Source of the DNA: Rhizobium sp. CCGE531
GTDB lineage: Bacteria > Pseudomonadota > Alphaproteobacteria > Rhizobiales > Rhizobiaceae
NCBI RefSeq assembly: GCF_003627795.1
Contig: NZ_CP032685.1
Location: 248,001-312,000, forward strand
DNA length: 64,000 nt
Direction of reading: 5' to 3'
Made by a program: the position numbers and the translations under genes. Shown piece after piece: positions 44,096-53,338 of the stretch. The first letter of the stretch is position 1. Each line of letters begins with the position of its first letter. The notes under the pieces were generated by a model. The model searched no databases and was not told where the DNA came from. It saw nothing but the letters and a program-made list of their open reading frames with translations.

Positions 44096-44800
44096 TTAAG
44101 TGTTAGGGTGAGGCGGCATGCGCATATGTGGCGAAAGCCAAAATTCGACCACCATGAGCATACGCGCAACGACGAAATTGATCGCAAGGTAAATCGCCCC
44201 CGCGACGATGAAGATTTCGAAAGCCCGAAAGCTGTCCGCGATCAATTTTCCCGCGAGACCGGTGACTTCCATGATGGTGATGACAGAGGCAAGCGCCGTT
44301 GCCTTGACCATCAAGATGATCTCGTTGCCATAGGCAGGCAGCGCGTGCCTTATGGCAATCGGAAGAATGATCCGCCTGAACAATAGAATGCCCGACATGC
44401 CACAAGCGCGTGCGGCCTCAACCTGTTGCATGGAAACAGCCTGCAGGCCGCCTCGAAAGATTTCGCTACAGTAGGCGGCTGTATTCAGTGTCAGCGCCAA
44501 CACGGCACACCAATAAGGCTCACGGAAGAACCACCATACACCGAGGTCCTGCAGCCCATGCCGGAATTGACCAAGGCCGTAGTAAATCAGGAACATCTGG
44601 ACAAGGAGAGGTGAACCTCTGAACACGAAGACGTAGGCGCGGGTTATGGCTCGGCCGACGGTGCCGCCGATCACTGCAAAGAGCGCGATGGCTAGCGCCA
44701 GGATACTCCCCGCCAGGATGGATGTGACCGCAAGCTCGATGGTTAGCGGCAAGCCGGTCAGAAGAGTGAAGAACGTTTCCCTGATGAAGCTGATATCCAT
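44096..44800 (-). CDS. Polar amino acid ABC permease (HisM/OccM type)
   Basis: The 234-residue permease has about five membrane helices and the contact loop [33 protein letters not shown]. The start is ATG 44800, which overlaps the upstream permease stop (TGATG) and follows GGAGGG; a GTG at 44803 is an alternative. It forms a heterodimer with the preceding gene's product. Confidence 0.92.
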   Translation of the reverse strand: MDISFIRETFFTLLTGLPLTIELAVTSILAGSILALAIALFAVIGGTVGRAITRAYVFVFRGSPLLVQMFLIYYGLGQFRHGLQDLGVWWFFREPYWCAVLALTLNTAAYCSEIFRGGLQAVSMQQVEAARACGMSGILLFRRIILPIAIRHALPAYGNEIILMVKATALASVITIMEVTGLAGKLIADSFRAFEIFIVAGAIYLAINFVVARMLMVVEFWLSPHMRMPPHPNT

Positions 44801-45525
44801 CACAAGGCCCTCCTTATCCCTTGAGCTGTTCGCGCTTCCATTCTCCTGAACAGAATCGAAGAGAACCAGGTGATGACGAGATAAAGGACGACCGCCGTCA
44901 GGTAGAATTCAAACGGGCGGCGTGTGGATCCGGCGGCGATTTGCGATTGTCGGAGGAGCTCGACAAGCCCCGTCACGGAGATCAATGCCGATTCCTTCAG
45001 TACAAGTTGCCAGGTGTTTCCAAGGCCCGGAATGGCGTATCGAAGCACGAGTGGTGCGATGATGCGCCTGAACTTGGGCCACGGCCGCATGCCAACGGCG
45101 CTGGCCGCTTCAATCTCGCCGCGCGCAACCGATCTGAAAGCGCCACGAAAGACCTCGGCCTGATAGGCCGCCGAGACAACGCCAAGTGCCAGGGTTCCGG
45201 TCAGGAAAGCCGGCATTCCGATAAATCCATGATAACCGAACAGGCCGCCGACAGATCCGAGCAGCGAGCTTCCGCCAAAATAGAAAAGGTAGATGATCAG
45301 AAGGTCCGGCACGCCGCGGAGAACCGTGGTGTAGCAGTCGGCAAGCCAACGAATGGCCATGTGCGGCGACAACTGCATGAAGGTAATAACCGAGCCGAGG
45401 ACCGTTCCAGCCAGGAAGCCGCACACGGAAACGCCAATTGTCATGGCGGCGGCCGCCAGAAGGAGCGAACCCCAGCCTGTCTGTCCGACGCCGATGAGTG
45501 CCAGATAACTATCGATAAGCTCCAT
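44800..45525 (-). CDS. Polar amino acid ABC permease (HisQ/OccQ type)
   Basis: The 241-residue permease has the contact loop EIEAASAVGMRPWPKFRRIIAPLVLRYAIPGLGN and about five membrane helices. AGAGG precedes the ATG. It follows the GntR gene by 33 bp and is the first transport gene of the operon. The combination with the OccT/NocT-like binding protein suggests a basic or guanidino amino acid as substrate. Confidence 0.92.
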   Translation of the reverse strand: MELIDSYLALIGVGQTGWGSLLLAAAAMTIGVSVCGFLAGTVLGSVITFMQLSPHMAIRWLADCYTTVLRGVPDLLIIYLFYFGGSSLLGSVGGLFGYHGFIGMPAFLTGTLALGVVSAAYQAEVFRGAFRSVARGEIEAASAVGMRPWPKFRRIIAPLVLRYAIPGLGNTWQLVLKESALISVTGLVELLRQSQIAAGSTRRPFEFYLTAVVLYLVITWFSSILFRRMEARTAQGIRRAL

Positions 45526-45558
45526 GCGTGAACCTCTTTGTGAAAGCTTGGCTTTGGC

Positions 45559-46257
45559 TCAGTCGGCAGTTCGCCGATGCGCCCAAATGCGCTGGAGCTT
45601 CGACATGTTCTTGAGCGAGCTTTGCACATGCGCGCGCGCTGCATTTGCAGCGGCCTCGCGGTCGCGTGCACAGATAGCGTCCGCAATTGCCCGATGCTCA
45701 TCGAGATCCGTGTGCTCGAGATCGACCCAAAGAACCTCGAGCCACAGAGCCAAACGAAGCTGCTGATAAACTTGGTCGGTCACTCTTACGAGAGCCTCGT
45801 TGCGAGTCGATTCCACGATGACTCGATGGATATAAAGTCCAAGGTCGAGGTTACGGGCGGCGTCGGACGGCGCCTCATTGGTCGTCTCCTTAAGCTCCAT
45901 CATCTGGGCGATTACGCTTCGAAGCCGATCGAGGTCTTCTTCAGTCGCCATCTCGCAGGCAAGCTGCGCCGCGCAAACATCGAGTGCCTCGCGGACAACC
46001 AGCAAATTGCAGAATTTGGTGACGTCCAGATCGGTGACCGTGTATCCGAGGTTTCGTTGTCCGACGATCAACCCTTCCTCTTCAAGCTTCATCAACGCTT
46101 CGCGCAACGGCGTTCGGCTGACGCCAAAGCGCTTCGCAAGTGTGTTTTCCGACAGGCGCTCGGAAGGGCGTAGTTGGCCGCTGAGGATCAGGTCCTTCAG
46201 CTGCGAGTATGTGCTCTCACGTAAAGAGCCTCGCTGTTCCGTTTTGGTCGATGCCAA
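45559..46257 (-). CDS. GntR-family (FCD domain) transcriptional regulator
   Basis: The 232-residue protein has a winged helix (LRESTYSQLKDLILSGQLRPSERLSENTLAKRFGVSRTPLREALMKLEEEGLI) and an all-helical FCD ligand domain with metal-type Asp/His positions (LYIHRVI, DEHRAI). It starts with TTG at 46257, supported by AAGGG seven bases upstream. It diverges from the ureohydrolase operon, and a TGTATACA palindrome lies in the shared region. It is likely to sense the transported compound or a breakdown product. Confidence 0.9.
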   Translation of the reverse strand: MASTKTEQRGSLRESTYSQLKDLILSGQLRPSERLSENTLAKRFGVSRTPLREALMKLEEEGLIVGQRNLGYTVTDLDVTKFCNLLVVREALDVCAAQLACEMATEEDLDRLRSVIAQMMELKETTNEAPSDAARNLDLGLYIHRVIVESTRNEALVRVTDQVYQQLRLALWLEVLWVDLEHTDLDEHRAIADAICARDREAAANAARAHVQSSLKNMSKLQRIWAHRRTAD

Positions 46258-46328
46258 TCAATTCCCTTTCCATGTTTTCGCGCGTTCGGCGGGTCCTGCC
46301 GGTGGCACCATAACTTTTTCCCTCTTGC

Positions 46329-46358
46329 TTGATCAAGGAGAATACGATTATGTATACA
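46329..46358 (+). promoter_or_regulatory. Promoter and GntR operator candidate for the ureohydrolase operon
   Basis: TTGATC (46329-46334) with an 18-base spacer to TATACA (46353-46358) gives a plausible promoter. The palindrome TGTATACA (46351-46358) overlaps the -10. GntR/FCD proteins often bind short T-G/TATAC-A type palindromes, so this is the best operator candidate in the divergent region 46258-46440. Confidence 0.5.
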
Positions 46359-46440
46359 ATGTTGACCACAACAAGCAATGGCCTTTCGCCTGCATTTTGG
46401 AAGCGGCTTGAAATGTGGGTGCAAGACAAATGGAGGCCCG

Positions 46441-47487
46441 ATGTCAGAGATTCTAAATCTGGAAGAACTGCGGGAGCGCTTTTCGAACGCTTCAGGCGGT
46501 GAGATGTTCGATCCGGAGTTCCGAAAGGTTGCCGAATTGGTCTTCGGGGATGGCGACAGCCGTCAGGCTCCTTATTGCGGCATACCAACGCTTCTGAAGG
46601 CTCCTTATCGTCCTGATGCGTCGCCCGATTTTGCGGGCATCGACATCGCGCTTTTCGGAATACCAATGGATCTTGGCGTGACGAACCGATCAGGCGCGCG
46701 GTTTGGGCCGCGAGCCGTTCGCAACGTCGATCGGGTCGGCCCTTATGAACATGTGTTGCGAGCCGTTCCGACCGCCCATGCGCGGGTCGCCGACGTAGGC
46801 GATGTTCCGTTCAGGAGCCGCTTTGATCTCGCCGCATCCCATGAGGATATCGAGCGATTTGTCCTCGACGTGGTCAAGGCGGGCGTTGTGCCTCTGGCGG
46901 TCGGTGGCGACCACTCGATCGGTCTTCCCATTCTCAGGGCTGTCGGCAAGGATCGACCGGTGGGGATGATCCATATCGATGCGCATTGCGACACCGGGGG
47001 TTCCTTTGAGGGGTGCAAATTCCATCATGGCGGCCCCTTCCGCCAGGCTGTTCTTGACGGTGTGCTGGATCCGCGGCGGACGGTTCAGATCGGCATTCGC
47101 GGAAATTCGGAATATCTATGGGAGTTCTCGTATGCGTCCGGCATGACCGTCATCCATGCGGAAGAGGTCGGCGACGTCGGCATAGGGGCCGTCATCGCAA
47201 GGGCGAGGGAAATCGTCGGCTCGGGTCCGACCTATGTCAGCTTCGACGTCGATTCCCTCGATCCAGCATTTGCGCCCGGTACGGGAACGCCTGAAGTCGG
47301 TGGACTGACCTCCGCCCAGGCACTGGGAATTCTGCGTGGTCTTGCAGGATTGAACATAGTTGGCGGCGACGTCGTTGAGATCGCTCCACAGTACGATCCG
47401 ACAACGAACACAGCGCAAATCGCGGCGCAGGTTTTATTCGAACTCCTCTGCCTGACGGCGGAGGCAATCAAGATTCGCGCGTCCTAG
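46441..47487 (+). CDS. Ureohydrolase (agmatinase / guanidinobutyrase family)
   Basis: The 348-residue protein starts at ATG 46441 after GGAGG. It has the binuclear-manganese ligands of the arginase superfamily: AVGGDHSIGLP, MIHIDAHCDTGG and VSFDVDSLDPAFAPGTGTPEVGGLT. It should release urea from agmatine, 4-guanidinobutyrate or 3-guanidinopropionate. The neighbours (binding protein, omega-type transaminase, aldehyde dehydrogenase) favour an amino-acid product such as GABA or beta-alanine, hence a guanidino acid. The gene is first in the plus-strand operon. Confidence 0.9.
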   Translation: MSEILNLEELRERFSNASGGEMFDPEFRKVAELVFGDGDSRQAPYCGIPTLLKAPYRPDASPDFAGIDIALFGIPMDLGVTNRSGARFGPRAVRNVDRVGPYEHVLRAVPTAHARVADVGDVPFRSRFDLAASHEDIERFVLDVVKAGVVPLAVGGDHSIGLPILRAVGKDRPVGMIHIDAHCDTGGSFEGCKFHHGGPFRQAVLDGVLDPRRTVQIGIRGNSEYLWEFSYASGMTVIHAEEVGDVGIGAVIARAREIVGSGPTYVSFDVDSLDPAFAPGTGTPEVGGLTSAQALGILRGLAGLNIVGGDVVEIAPQYDPTTNTAQIAAQVLFELLCLTAEAIKIRAS

Positions 47488-47566
47488 CGGCTGAAGCTGG
47501 GCGTTGCGAAGGCTGCAACCGTCCTGTCCGCAAAAGGGCAGGGCGCAACAAAAAGGGGAATGCAAC

Positions 47567-48409
47567 ATGCAATTATCAAAACTCTTGCTGACATCAGTCT
47601 TACTGGGCGTCATCTCCGCTGGCGCTGCCACCGCAGAGACAAAGCCGACCGAAATCACCATTGCGACGGAAGGCGCATACGAACCGTGGAACTTCACCGG
47701 ACCCGACGGCAAGCTTGCCGGGTTCGAGATCGATCTTGCCAACGACCTTTGCGCTCGCATGAAGATCAAGTGCACGATCGTCGCCCAAGATTGGGACGGT
47801 CTCATTCCGTCGCTCAATGCGAAAAAGTTCGATGCCATCATGGCCTCGATGATCGTTACCGATAAGCGTCTTGCCGTCATTTCGTTCAGCGAGCCCTATG
47901 CTCCGACTGCGGCGGCCTTCATGGTCGACAAGACCGGTCCGCTCGCAAATCTGCCCGGTACGGGGACCACGGTGGATCTTGCCGGAGACAAGGCGAAGGT
48001 CGAGCAGGAATTGCAGCCTCTTCGGGACGCCCTCAAAGGCAAGGCAGTCGGCGCCCAGGTATCGACGGCGAATGCTGCCTTCCTCGATACTTACTTCAAG
48101 GGCGTCGTCGATCCGAGGCAATACAAGACCGTCGAGCAGCATGATCTCGATCTCCAGGCCGGTCGCATCGACGCAGTCGTTGCGCAGAAGACATCACTGA
48201 CCGCGACGCTCGGAAAGGATGACTTCAAGGACTACAAGATTGCCGGTCCGACCTTCAAGGGCGGGGTCTTCGGGCAGGGTATCGCAGCCGGACTTCGCAA
48301 GGAGGATACAGTCTTGAAGTCGATGTTCGATGCGGCGATCGAAGCGGCGAAAGCGGACGGCACGATCAACAAACTTGCCCAGAAATGGATCAAGACCAGT
48401 CTTGATTGA
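47567..48409 (+). CDS. Polar amino acid ABC substrate-binding protein (OccT/NocT/HisJ type)
   Basis: The 280-residue protein has a signal peptide (MQLSKLLLTSVLLGVISAG, cleavage near ATA-E) and the HisJ/OccT pattern ITIATEGAYEPWNFTGPDGKLAGFEIDLANDL, VAQDWDGLIPSLNAKKFDAIMASM and ITDKR-type loop MIVTDKRLAVISFSEPY. These are close to Agrobacterium octopine/nopaline-binding proteins, which recognise arginine-derived ligands; that supports a guanidino substrate. It is cut off from its permeases, which lie across the divergent promoter. Confidence 0.92.
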   Translation: MQLSKLLLTSVLLGVISAGAATAETKPTEITIATEGAYEPWNFTGPDGKLAGFEIDLANDLCARMKIKCTIVAQDWDGLIPSLNAKKFDAIMASMIVTDKRLAVISFSEPYAPTAAAFMVDKTGPLANLPGTGTTVDLAGDKAKVEQELQPLRDALKGKAVGAQVSTANAAFLDTYFKGVVDPRQYKTVEQHDLDLQAGRIDAVVAQKTSLTATLGKDDFKDYKIAGPTFKGGVFGQGIAAGLRKEDTVLKSMFDAAIEAAKADGTINKLAQKWIKTSLD

Positions 48410-48445
48410 TTAAGCGCTGACGTTCTCATTTCGACAAAAATGGCG

Positions 48446-48472
48446 GCCGGTGCACCCAAAGGCCTCACCGGC
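48446..48472 (+). promoter_or_regulatory. Hairpin after the OccT/NocT-type binding-protein gene
   Basis: GCCGGTG (48446-48452) pairs with CACCGGC (48466-48472). No T tract follows. It mirrors the hairpins after the other two binding-protein genes in this window. Confidence 0.5.
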
Positions 48473-48534
48473 TGACCGGCAGAGCTCTGCCAACCAATCG
48501 CTATCGAAACACATAGGCTATTTGGAGAACCATT

Positions 48535-49917
48535 GTGACCATCCTTCTCAATTCCCTTGAAGCTCGGGACGCCGCGTTCGTTCTTCATCCCTACACCAAC
48601 GCGTCGCAACATCTGAAGGACGGTCCGTTGGTGATTGCGAGGGGCGAGGGAATCCATATCGTCGATAGCGAAGGCAATAAATATATTGAAGGTCTTGGCG
48701 GGCTGTTTTGCGCGTCGCTCGGTTTTAGCGAGCAGCGTCTGGTGGATGCCGCAATTCGCCAAATGAAGGAACTGCCGTTCTATCATAGTTTCGGCGGCAA
48801 ATCGCATGAGACGGCCATCGAGCTGGCCGACAGGCTCATCCAGCTTTCTCCGGTCCCGATGTCGAAGGTGTTCTTTGCCAATTCGGGTTCCGAGGCCAAT
48901 GACACGGCTATGAAACTTGTCTGGTATTATCACAATGCGATCGGCATGCCGGAAAAGAAGAAGATTATCTCGCGTATGCGCGCCTACCACGGCGTGACCA
49001 TCGCCTCGGCAAGCCTGACGGGCCTCCCCAACAATCACCGTGATTTCGATCTGCCGATCGACCGCGTGCTGCATACGGATTGCCCGGAATTCTATCGCTA
49101 CGGCCAGCCGGGTGAGACGGAAGAGGAATTTGCCACACGCTGCGCGGAATCGCTTGAGAGGCTGATCCTTGCAGAAGGCCCGGAAACAATCGGTGCATTC
49201 TTCGCCGAACCGCTTATGGCATCGGGTGGCTGCATCGTTCCGCCGCCAACTTACTACGAGAAAATCCAGGCAATTCTGAAGAAATACGACGTGCTGCTGA
49301 TCGCGGACGAGGTGATCTGCGGCTTTGGCAGGCTCGGGACGATGTTTGGTTCCGAAAGCTTCGGGCTGCAACCCGACATGATCGTGATGGCAAAGCAGCT
49401 TTCGGCAGCCTACCAGCCAATCTCAGCACTGATGATCAACGAAAAGATCCAGTCTGCGATCGTTTCCGAGAGCGAGAAAATCGGAACCTTCGGGCATGGC
49501 TTCACCTATAGCGGCCATCCGGTCGCCACGGCCGTCGCGCTGGAAACCCTCAAGATATACGAGGAACGAGACATAGTCGGCCATGTCCAGAACGTAGCGC
49601 CGTTGTTTCAGCGCCGGCTGCATGATCTCAGCGCGCATCCGCTCGTTGGCAATGCCCGTGGTCGGGGTCTGATCGGGACGCTTGAGCTCGTTCGCAACAA
49701 GGACACGAAGGAGGCGTTCAATCCAGCCCACGGGATCGCTATCCACGCCGGACGAAGAGCGCAGGTCCACGGCGTCATCACCCGGGCATTAGGCGACAAT
49801 TACTCGCTGTGCCCGCCGCTGATCATCACCGAGGCGCAGATCAACGAGTTGTTCGACCGCTCCACCCGAGCGCTTGATGACACCTATGCCTGGGCCAGGG
49901 CGAATGGATTGTACTGA
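48535..49917 (+). CDS. Class III (omega) aminotransferase, GABA/putrescine:pyruvate type
   Basis: The 460-residue PLP enzyme begins with GTG at 48535, preceded by GGAG. Fold-type I landmarks are FFANSGSEANDTAMKLVWYY, RMRAYHGVTIASASLTG, LLIADEVICGFGRLG (Asp to PLP) and MIVMAKQLSAAYQP (Schiff-base Lys). The start resembles bacterial and plant GABA:pyruvate transaminases (HPYTNASQHLKDGPLVI). It likely converts GABA or beta-alanine from the ureohydrolase step to a semialdehyde. Confidence 0.9.
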   Translation: MTILLNSLEARDAAFVLHPYTNASQHLKDGPLVIARGEGIHIVDSEGNKYIEGLGGLFCASLGFSEQRLVDAAIRQMKELPFYHSFGGKSHETAIELADRLIQLSPVPMSKVFFANSGSEANDTAMKLVWYYHNAIGMPEKKKIISRMRAYHGVTIASASLTGLPNNHRDFDLPIDRVLHTDCPEFYRYGQPGETEEEFATRCAESLERLILAEGPETIGAFFAEPLMASGGCIVPPPTYYEKIQAILKKYDVLLIADEVICGFGRLGTMFGSESFGLQPDMIVMAKQLSAAYQPISALMINEKIQSAIVSESEKIGTFGHGFTYSGHPVATAVALETLKIYEERDIVGHVQNVAPLFQRRLHDLSAHPLVGNARGRGLIGTLELVRNKDTKEAFNPAHGIAIHAGRRAQVHGVITRALGDNYSLCPPLIITEAQINELFDRSTRALDDTYAWARANGLY

Positions 49918-49930
49918 GGAAAGATTGAAG

Positions 49931-51523
49931 ATGCGCAATTTTGAAACTCCGGGACGATCGATCGCCGTCGGGCGCAATGGGATGGCGGCGACATCCCATC
50001 CAATGGCCACGTTGACCGCAATCGAGATACTGAAGAGCGGCGGCAAGGCGATTGATGCTGCTGTCGGCGCTTGTGCAGTTCAATGTGTTGTCGAAGCGGG
50101 CTCTACCGGCGTGGGTGGTGACTGCTTTGCACTGCTGACGGCAAATGGCAACGACCAGGTCGTGGCCTATAACGGCTCGGGACGGACGCCTGCTGCGGCA
50201 AAATACGAATGGTACAAGGACAACGACATAACCACCATCGACCGGTCATCGCCCCATGCCGTGACAATTCCGGGCGCGGTGGATGCATGGACGCGCCTCG
50301 TCGCCGACCACGGCAGGATGCCGATCGCGGAGGTACTTGCTCCCGCAATCGCGCTGGCGCGGGACGGCTATGGGATCACACCGAGAGTGGCAGCCGACAT
50401 TTCAAACCAGCGAGACTTGCTGCTACGTGATCCGTCGACCCGTCGCATCTTTTTGACCGACGATCAGGTTCCGGCTGTCGGATCGGTCCAACGTCAGCCT
50501 GAGCTTGCGCAGACGCTGGAAGCGATCGGGATCTCGGGCCGTGACGGGTTCTATCGCGGTCCAGTCGCCGAGGACATGCTGGCCAAGCTGAGGTCGCTGG
50601 GCGGCTTGCATACCGCAGAGGACTTTGCCTCCGCCGCCGGTGAATATGTGAAACCAATCAGTGCTACCTACCGAGGATGGACCGTCCACGAATGCCCGCC
50701 CAACGGTCAGGGCATCATCGCGCTCATGATCCTCAGGATTCTGGAGCGATTTGAGCGCAAAGGCGATCCGCTGAGCGTCGATAACCTGCACATTGAGGTG
50801 GAGGCAACGAGGCTTGCCTATGCGGCACGCGATCGATGGTTGGCAGAGACGGAGACGTCGGCTGTCCCGGTTGAACACCTTTTGTCCGACCGGTTCATTG
50901 ACAATCTTGCCGCCAAAATAGATCTGCAAAAAGCGGTTGATGCCGGAGCGAGCATCGGCGGTGTCGAGCATTCGGATACTGTTTACATTTCGGTGGTCGA
51001 TAAGGACCGAAATGTCGCGAGCTTCATCAATTCGATCTTCCATCCTTACGGAAGCGGCCTGATGGCTCCGAAGTCCGGCGTCTTGTTTCATAATCGCGGT
51101 CAGAGCTTCGTGGTGGAGGATGGTCATCCGAACGCGATAGGCCCACGCAAAAGGCCGATGCACACAATCATCCCGGGGCTGGTGACGCGCGCTGGAAAAT
51201 CCGTGCTTTCATTCGGCGTCATGGGAGGCCATTACCAGGCGATGGGTCACGCCCACTTCCTTTCCAAGCTTTTCGACTACGATCTGGATATTCAAAGTGC
51301 AATCGATCTTCCGCGTCTGTTCCCGCTTCCGGGCACGGCCACGGTCGAGATGGAGGCGCTGCTTCGCGCGACGATCGGCGACGATCTGGAAGCTCGCGGT
51401 TTTAAGGCTGTCGCTCCGAAATGGGCGATCGGCGGGGCGCAGGCGATCTGGATCGATGATCAAAATAACACCTTGTTGGGCGCTTCCGATCACAGAAAAG
51501 ACGGTTGTGCCCTCGGTTACTGA
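49931..51523 (+). CDS. Gamma-glutamyltransferase-family protein (Ntn hydrolase)
   Basis: The 530-residue protein is a paralog of the 30017 gene. It shares GMAATSHPMATLTAIEILKSGGKAIDAAVG, GSTGVGGDCFALL, SPHAVTIPGAVDAW, the processing-site Thr in HSDTVYISVVDKDRNVASFINSIF, and HTIIPGLV. It starts 13 bp after the transaminase stop and 19 bp before the dehydrogenase gene, so it is operonic. It may split a gamma-glutamyl conjugate of the transported amine or amino acid, or a gamma-lactam-like compound. There is no clear signal peptide. Confidence 0.88.
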   Translation: MRNFETPGRSIAVGRNGMAATSHPMATLTAIEILKSGGKAIDAAVGACAVQCVVEAGSTGVGGDCFALLTANGNDQVVAYNGSGRTPAAAKYEWYKDNDITTIDRSSPHAVTIPGAVDAWTRLVADHGRMPIAEVLAPAIALARDGYGITPRVAADISNQRDLLLRDPSTRRIFLTDDQVPAVGSVQRQPELAQTLEAIGISGRDGFYRGPVAEDMLAKLRSLGGLHTAEDFASAAGEYVKPISATYRGWTVHECPPNGQGIIALMILRILERFERKGDPLSVDNLHIEVEATRLAYAARDRWLAETETSAVPVEHLLSDRFIDNLAAKIDLQKAVDAGASIGGVEHSDTVYISVVDKDRNVASFINSIFHPYGSGLMAPKSGVLFHNRGQSFVVEDGHPNAIGPRKRPMHTIIPGLVTRAGKSVLSFGVMGGHYQAMGHAHFLSKLFDYDLDIQSAIDLPRLFPLPGTATVEMEALLRATIGDDLEARGFKAVAPKWAIGGAQAIWIDDQNNTLLGASDHRKDGCALGY

Positions 51524-51542
51524 CAAAAGGATTGAAATTGAT

Positions 51543-52976
51543 ATGTCGGAATATGCGAGCACAAAACTTCATATCAACGGTGTTTGGCGTGATGGCTCAA
51601 ACGAGCCGCTATCGATCATAAATCCTGCCTCTGGCGAGGTCATTGGCAGCGTCTCAAACGCCAGCAGCCATGATCTGGACGAAGCGCTTGCCGCAGCTGC
51701 GACAGGGTTCGAACAATGGCGTGGGGTCAGCGCATTGGAGCGCGCGAAACTTCTTCGCAAGGCGGCTGAAATTCTGCGTGGCCGTTCGGGTGCGGTCGCC
51801 AGGACGATGACGCTGGAACAGGGCAAGCCGTTGGCCGAGTCGTTAGCGGAAACCTTGAGCGCTGCCGACATTATCGATTGGTTTGCGGAGGAAGCTCGTC
51901 GCGCCTATGGCCGTCTAATCCCTCCAAGAGCGATGAATGTCAGGCAGATGGTCGTAAAGGAGCCAGTTGGCCCGGTGGCCGCCTTCAGCCCCTGGAATTT
52001 CCCATTGAATCAGGCGGTGCGCAAAATATCGGCAGCTCTTGCGGCGGGCTGTTCGATTATCTTGAAGGGACCCGAGGAAACTCCGGCGAGTTGCGCCGAA
52101 CTTGTTCGTGCATTCGTTGAGGCAGGTTTGCCAGCTGGCGTTCTCAATCTTGTCTTTGGCGTGCCGGCCGATATCTCGAACTATCTAATTCCGCACGCGG
52201 TGATCCGCAAAATCTCCTTCACGGGATCGACGACGGTCGGGAAAGAGCTCGCCGCGCTTGCGGGTGCCCACATGAAGCGCGTGACGATGGAGCTGGGCGG
52301 CCACGCGCCAGCCATTGTGTTTGATGATGCGGATGTCGATCTGGCGATTCGACTGTTGAGCGCCGCAAAATTTCGAAACGCCGGACAAGTCTGCGTGGCG
52401 CCAACACGGTTTCTTGTTCAGCGGGGCGTTTATGAGAAATTTCTGGAAGGCTTTGTGAAGGCGGCCGAAGCGATAAAGGTGGGCGACGGTTTGATGGATG
52501 GCGTGAACATGGGCCCGCTTGCCAACGCCCGTCGCGTCGAGGCTATGGAGGCCTTGACAGCGGACGCCGTGTCTCATGGAGCAAGCATTGCGACCGGCGG
52601 CAACAGGCTCGGAAATCGAGGAAATTTCTTTCAGCCCACTATTCTCACGGATGTTCCGAGCGATGCGCGGGTCTTGAATGAGGAGCCTTTTGGGCCAATG
52701 GCGCTGGTCAGTGCATTTGCGGACTATGGTTCTGCTGTTGCCGAGGCGAACCGTCTACCATATGGACTGGCTGCCTATGCCTATACAACATCTGCAAAGA
52801 CAAGCGCCGCGCTCGCCCGCGACATAGAAAGTGGGATGCTTTCTATCAATCACCACGGACTGGCGCTTCCGGAGCTGCCGTTCGGCGGCATCAAGGATTC
52901 GGGTTACGGCTCGGAAGGCGGGACGGAGGCAATGGAAAGTTACTTCAATACAAAGCTTGTGACGGAAGCGACATGA
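51543..52976 (+). CDS. NAD(P)-dependent aldehyde dehydrogenase (succinate-semialdehyde dehydrogenase-like)
   Basis: The 477-residue protein begins at ATG 51543. It has FSPWNFPLNQAVRKISAALAAGCSIILKGPEETP (cofactor), ISFTGSTTVGKELAA, the general-base Glu in TMELGGHAP and the catalytic Cys284 in FRNAGQVCVAP, then EEPFGPMALV. It should oxidise the semialdehyde made by the transaminase to a dicarboxylic acid such as succinate. It ends the plus-strand operon. Confidence 0.9.
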   Translation: MSEYASTKLHINGVWRDGSNEPLSIINPASGEVIGSVSNASSHDLDEALAAAATGFEQWRGVSALERAKLLRKAAEILRGRSGAVARTMTLEQGKPLAESLAETLSAADIIDWFAEEARRAYGRLIPPRAMNVRQMVVKEPVGPVAAFSPWNFPLNQAVRKISAALAAGCSIILKGPEETPASCAELVRAFVEAGLPAGVLNLVFGVPADISNYLIPHAVIRKISFTGSTTVGKELAALAGAHMKRVTMELGGHAPAIVFDDADVDLAIRLLSAAKFRNAGQVCVAPTRFLVQRGVYEKFLEGFVKAAEAIKVGDGLMDGVNMGPLANARRVEAMEALTADAVSHGASIATGGNRLGNRGNFFQPTILTDVPSDARVLNEEPFGPMALVSAFADYGSAVAEANRLPYGLAAYAYTTSAKTSAALARDIESGMLSINHHGLALPELPFGGIKDSGYGSEGGTEAMESYFNTKLVTEAT

Positions 52977-53138
52977 TTCCGAGCGTTTCATTGAGATAGA
53001 CGCAATTCGAGTTCGGCGTCTTGATGAAGGTTGGCGCTGACATGGCGAGCTTGGTGTGTCGTCATTGAAGGACGAGGAGCCGAGCCTTGAGCACCGTCAA
53101 TTTAACGCAGCGTGGATTTCGATGCGAGATGAAAGGCT

Positions 53139-53270
53139 ATGACGAACCGTGATCCGCTTTATCGCCGCCATCGTTTTCCGGCTGAGATCATTGCCCACGC
53201 TGCGTGGCTCTATTTCCGTCTTCTCCTCAGCCTGCGAATGGTCGAGGATTTGCTGGCTGCCCTTGGGTGA
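53139..53270 (+). pseudogene. IS6-family transposase N-terminal remnant
   Basis: From ATG 53139 to TGA 53268-53270 the frame gives 43 residues: MTNRDPLYRRHRFPAEIIAH followed by AAWLYFRLLLSLRMVEDLLA and ALG. This matches the first 40 or so residues of IS6/IS26-type transposases (HRFPAEIIAHAVWLYFRF.LSLR.VEDLLA). The rest of the transposase, including the DDE domain, is absent. It marks an old insertion near the 53-56 kb accessory group. Confidence 0.75.
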
Positions 53271-53338
53271 CATGGGGCCGTCGGGCTTGTTGAGATCGCC
53301 AGCCATCTCAGCCGCGGACGAGAGTTGGTGAACGATTC

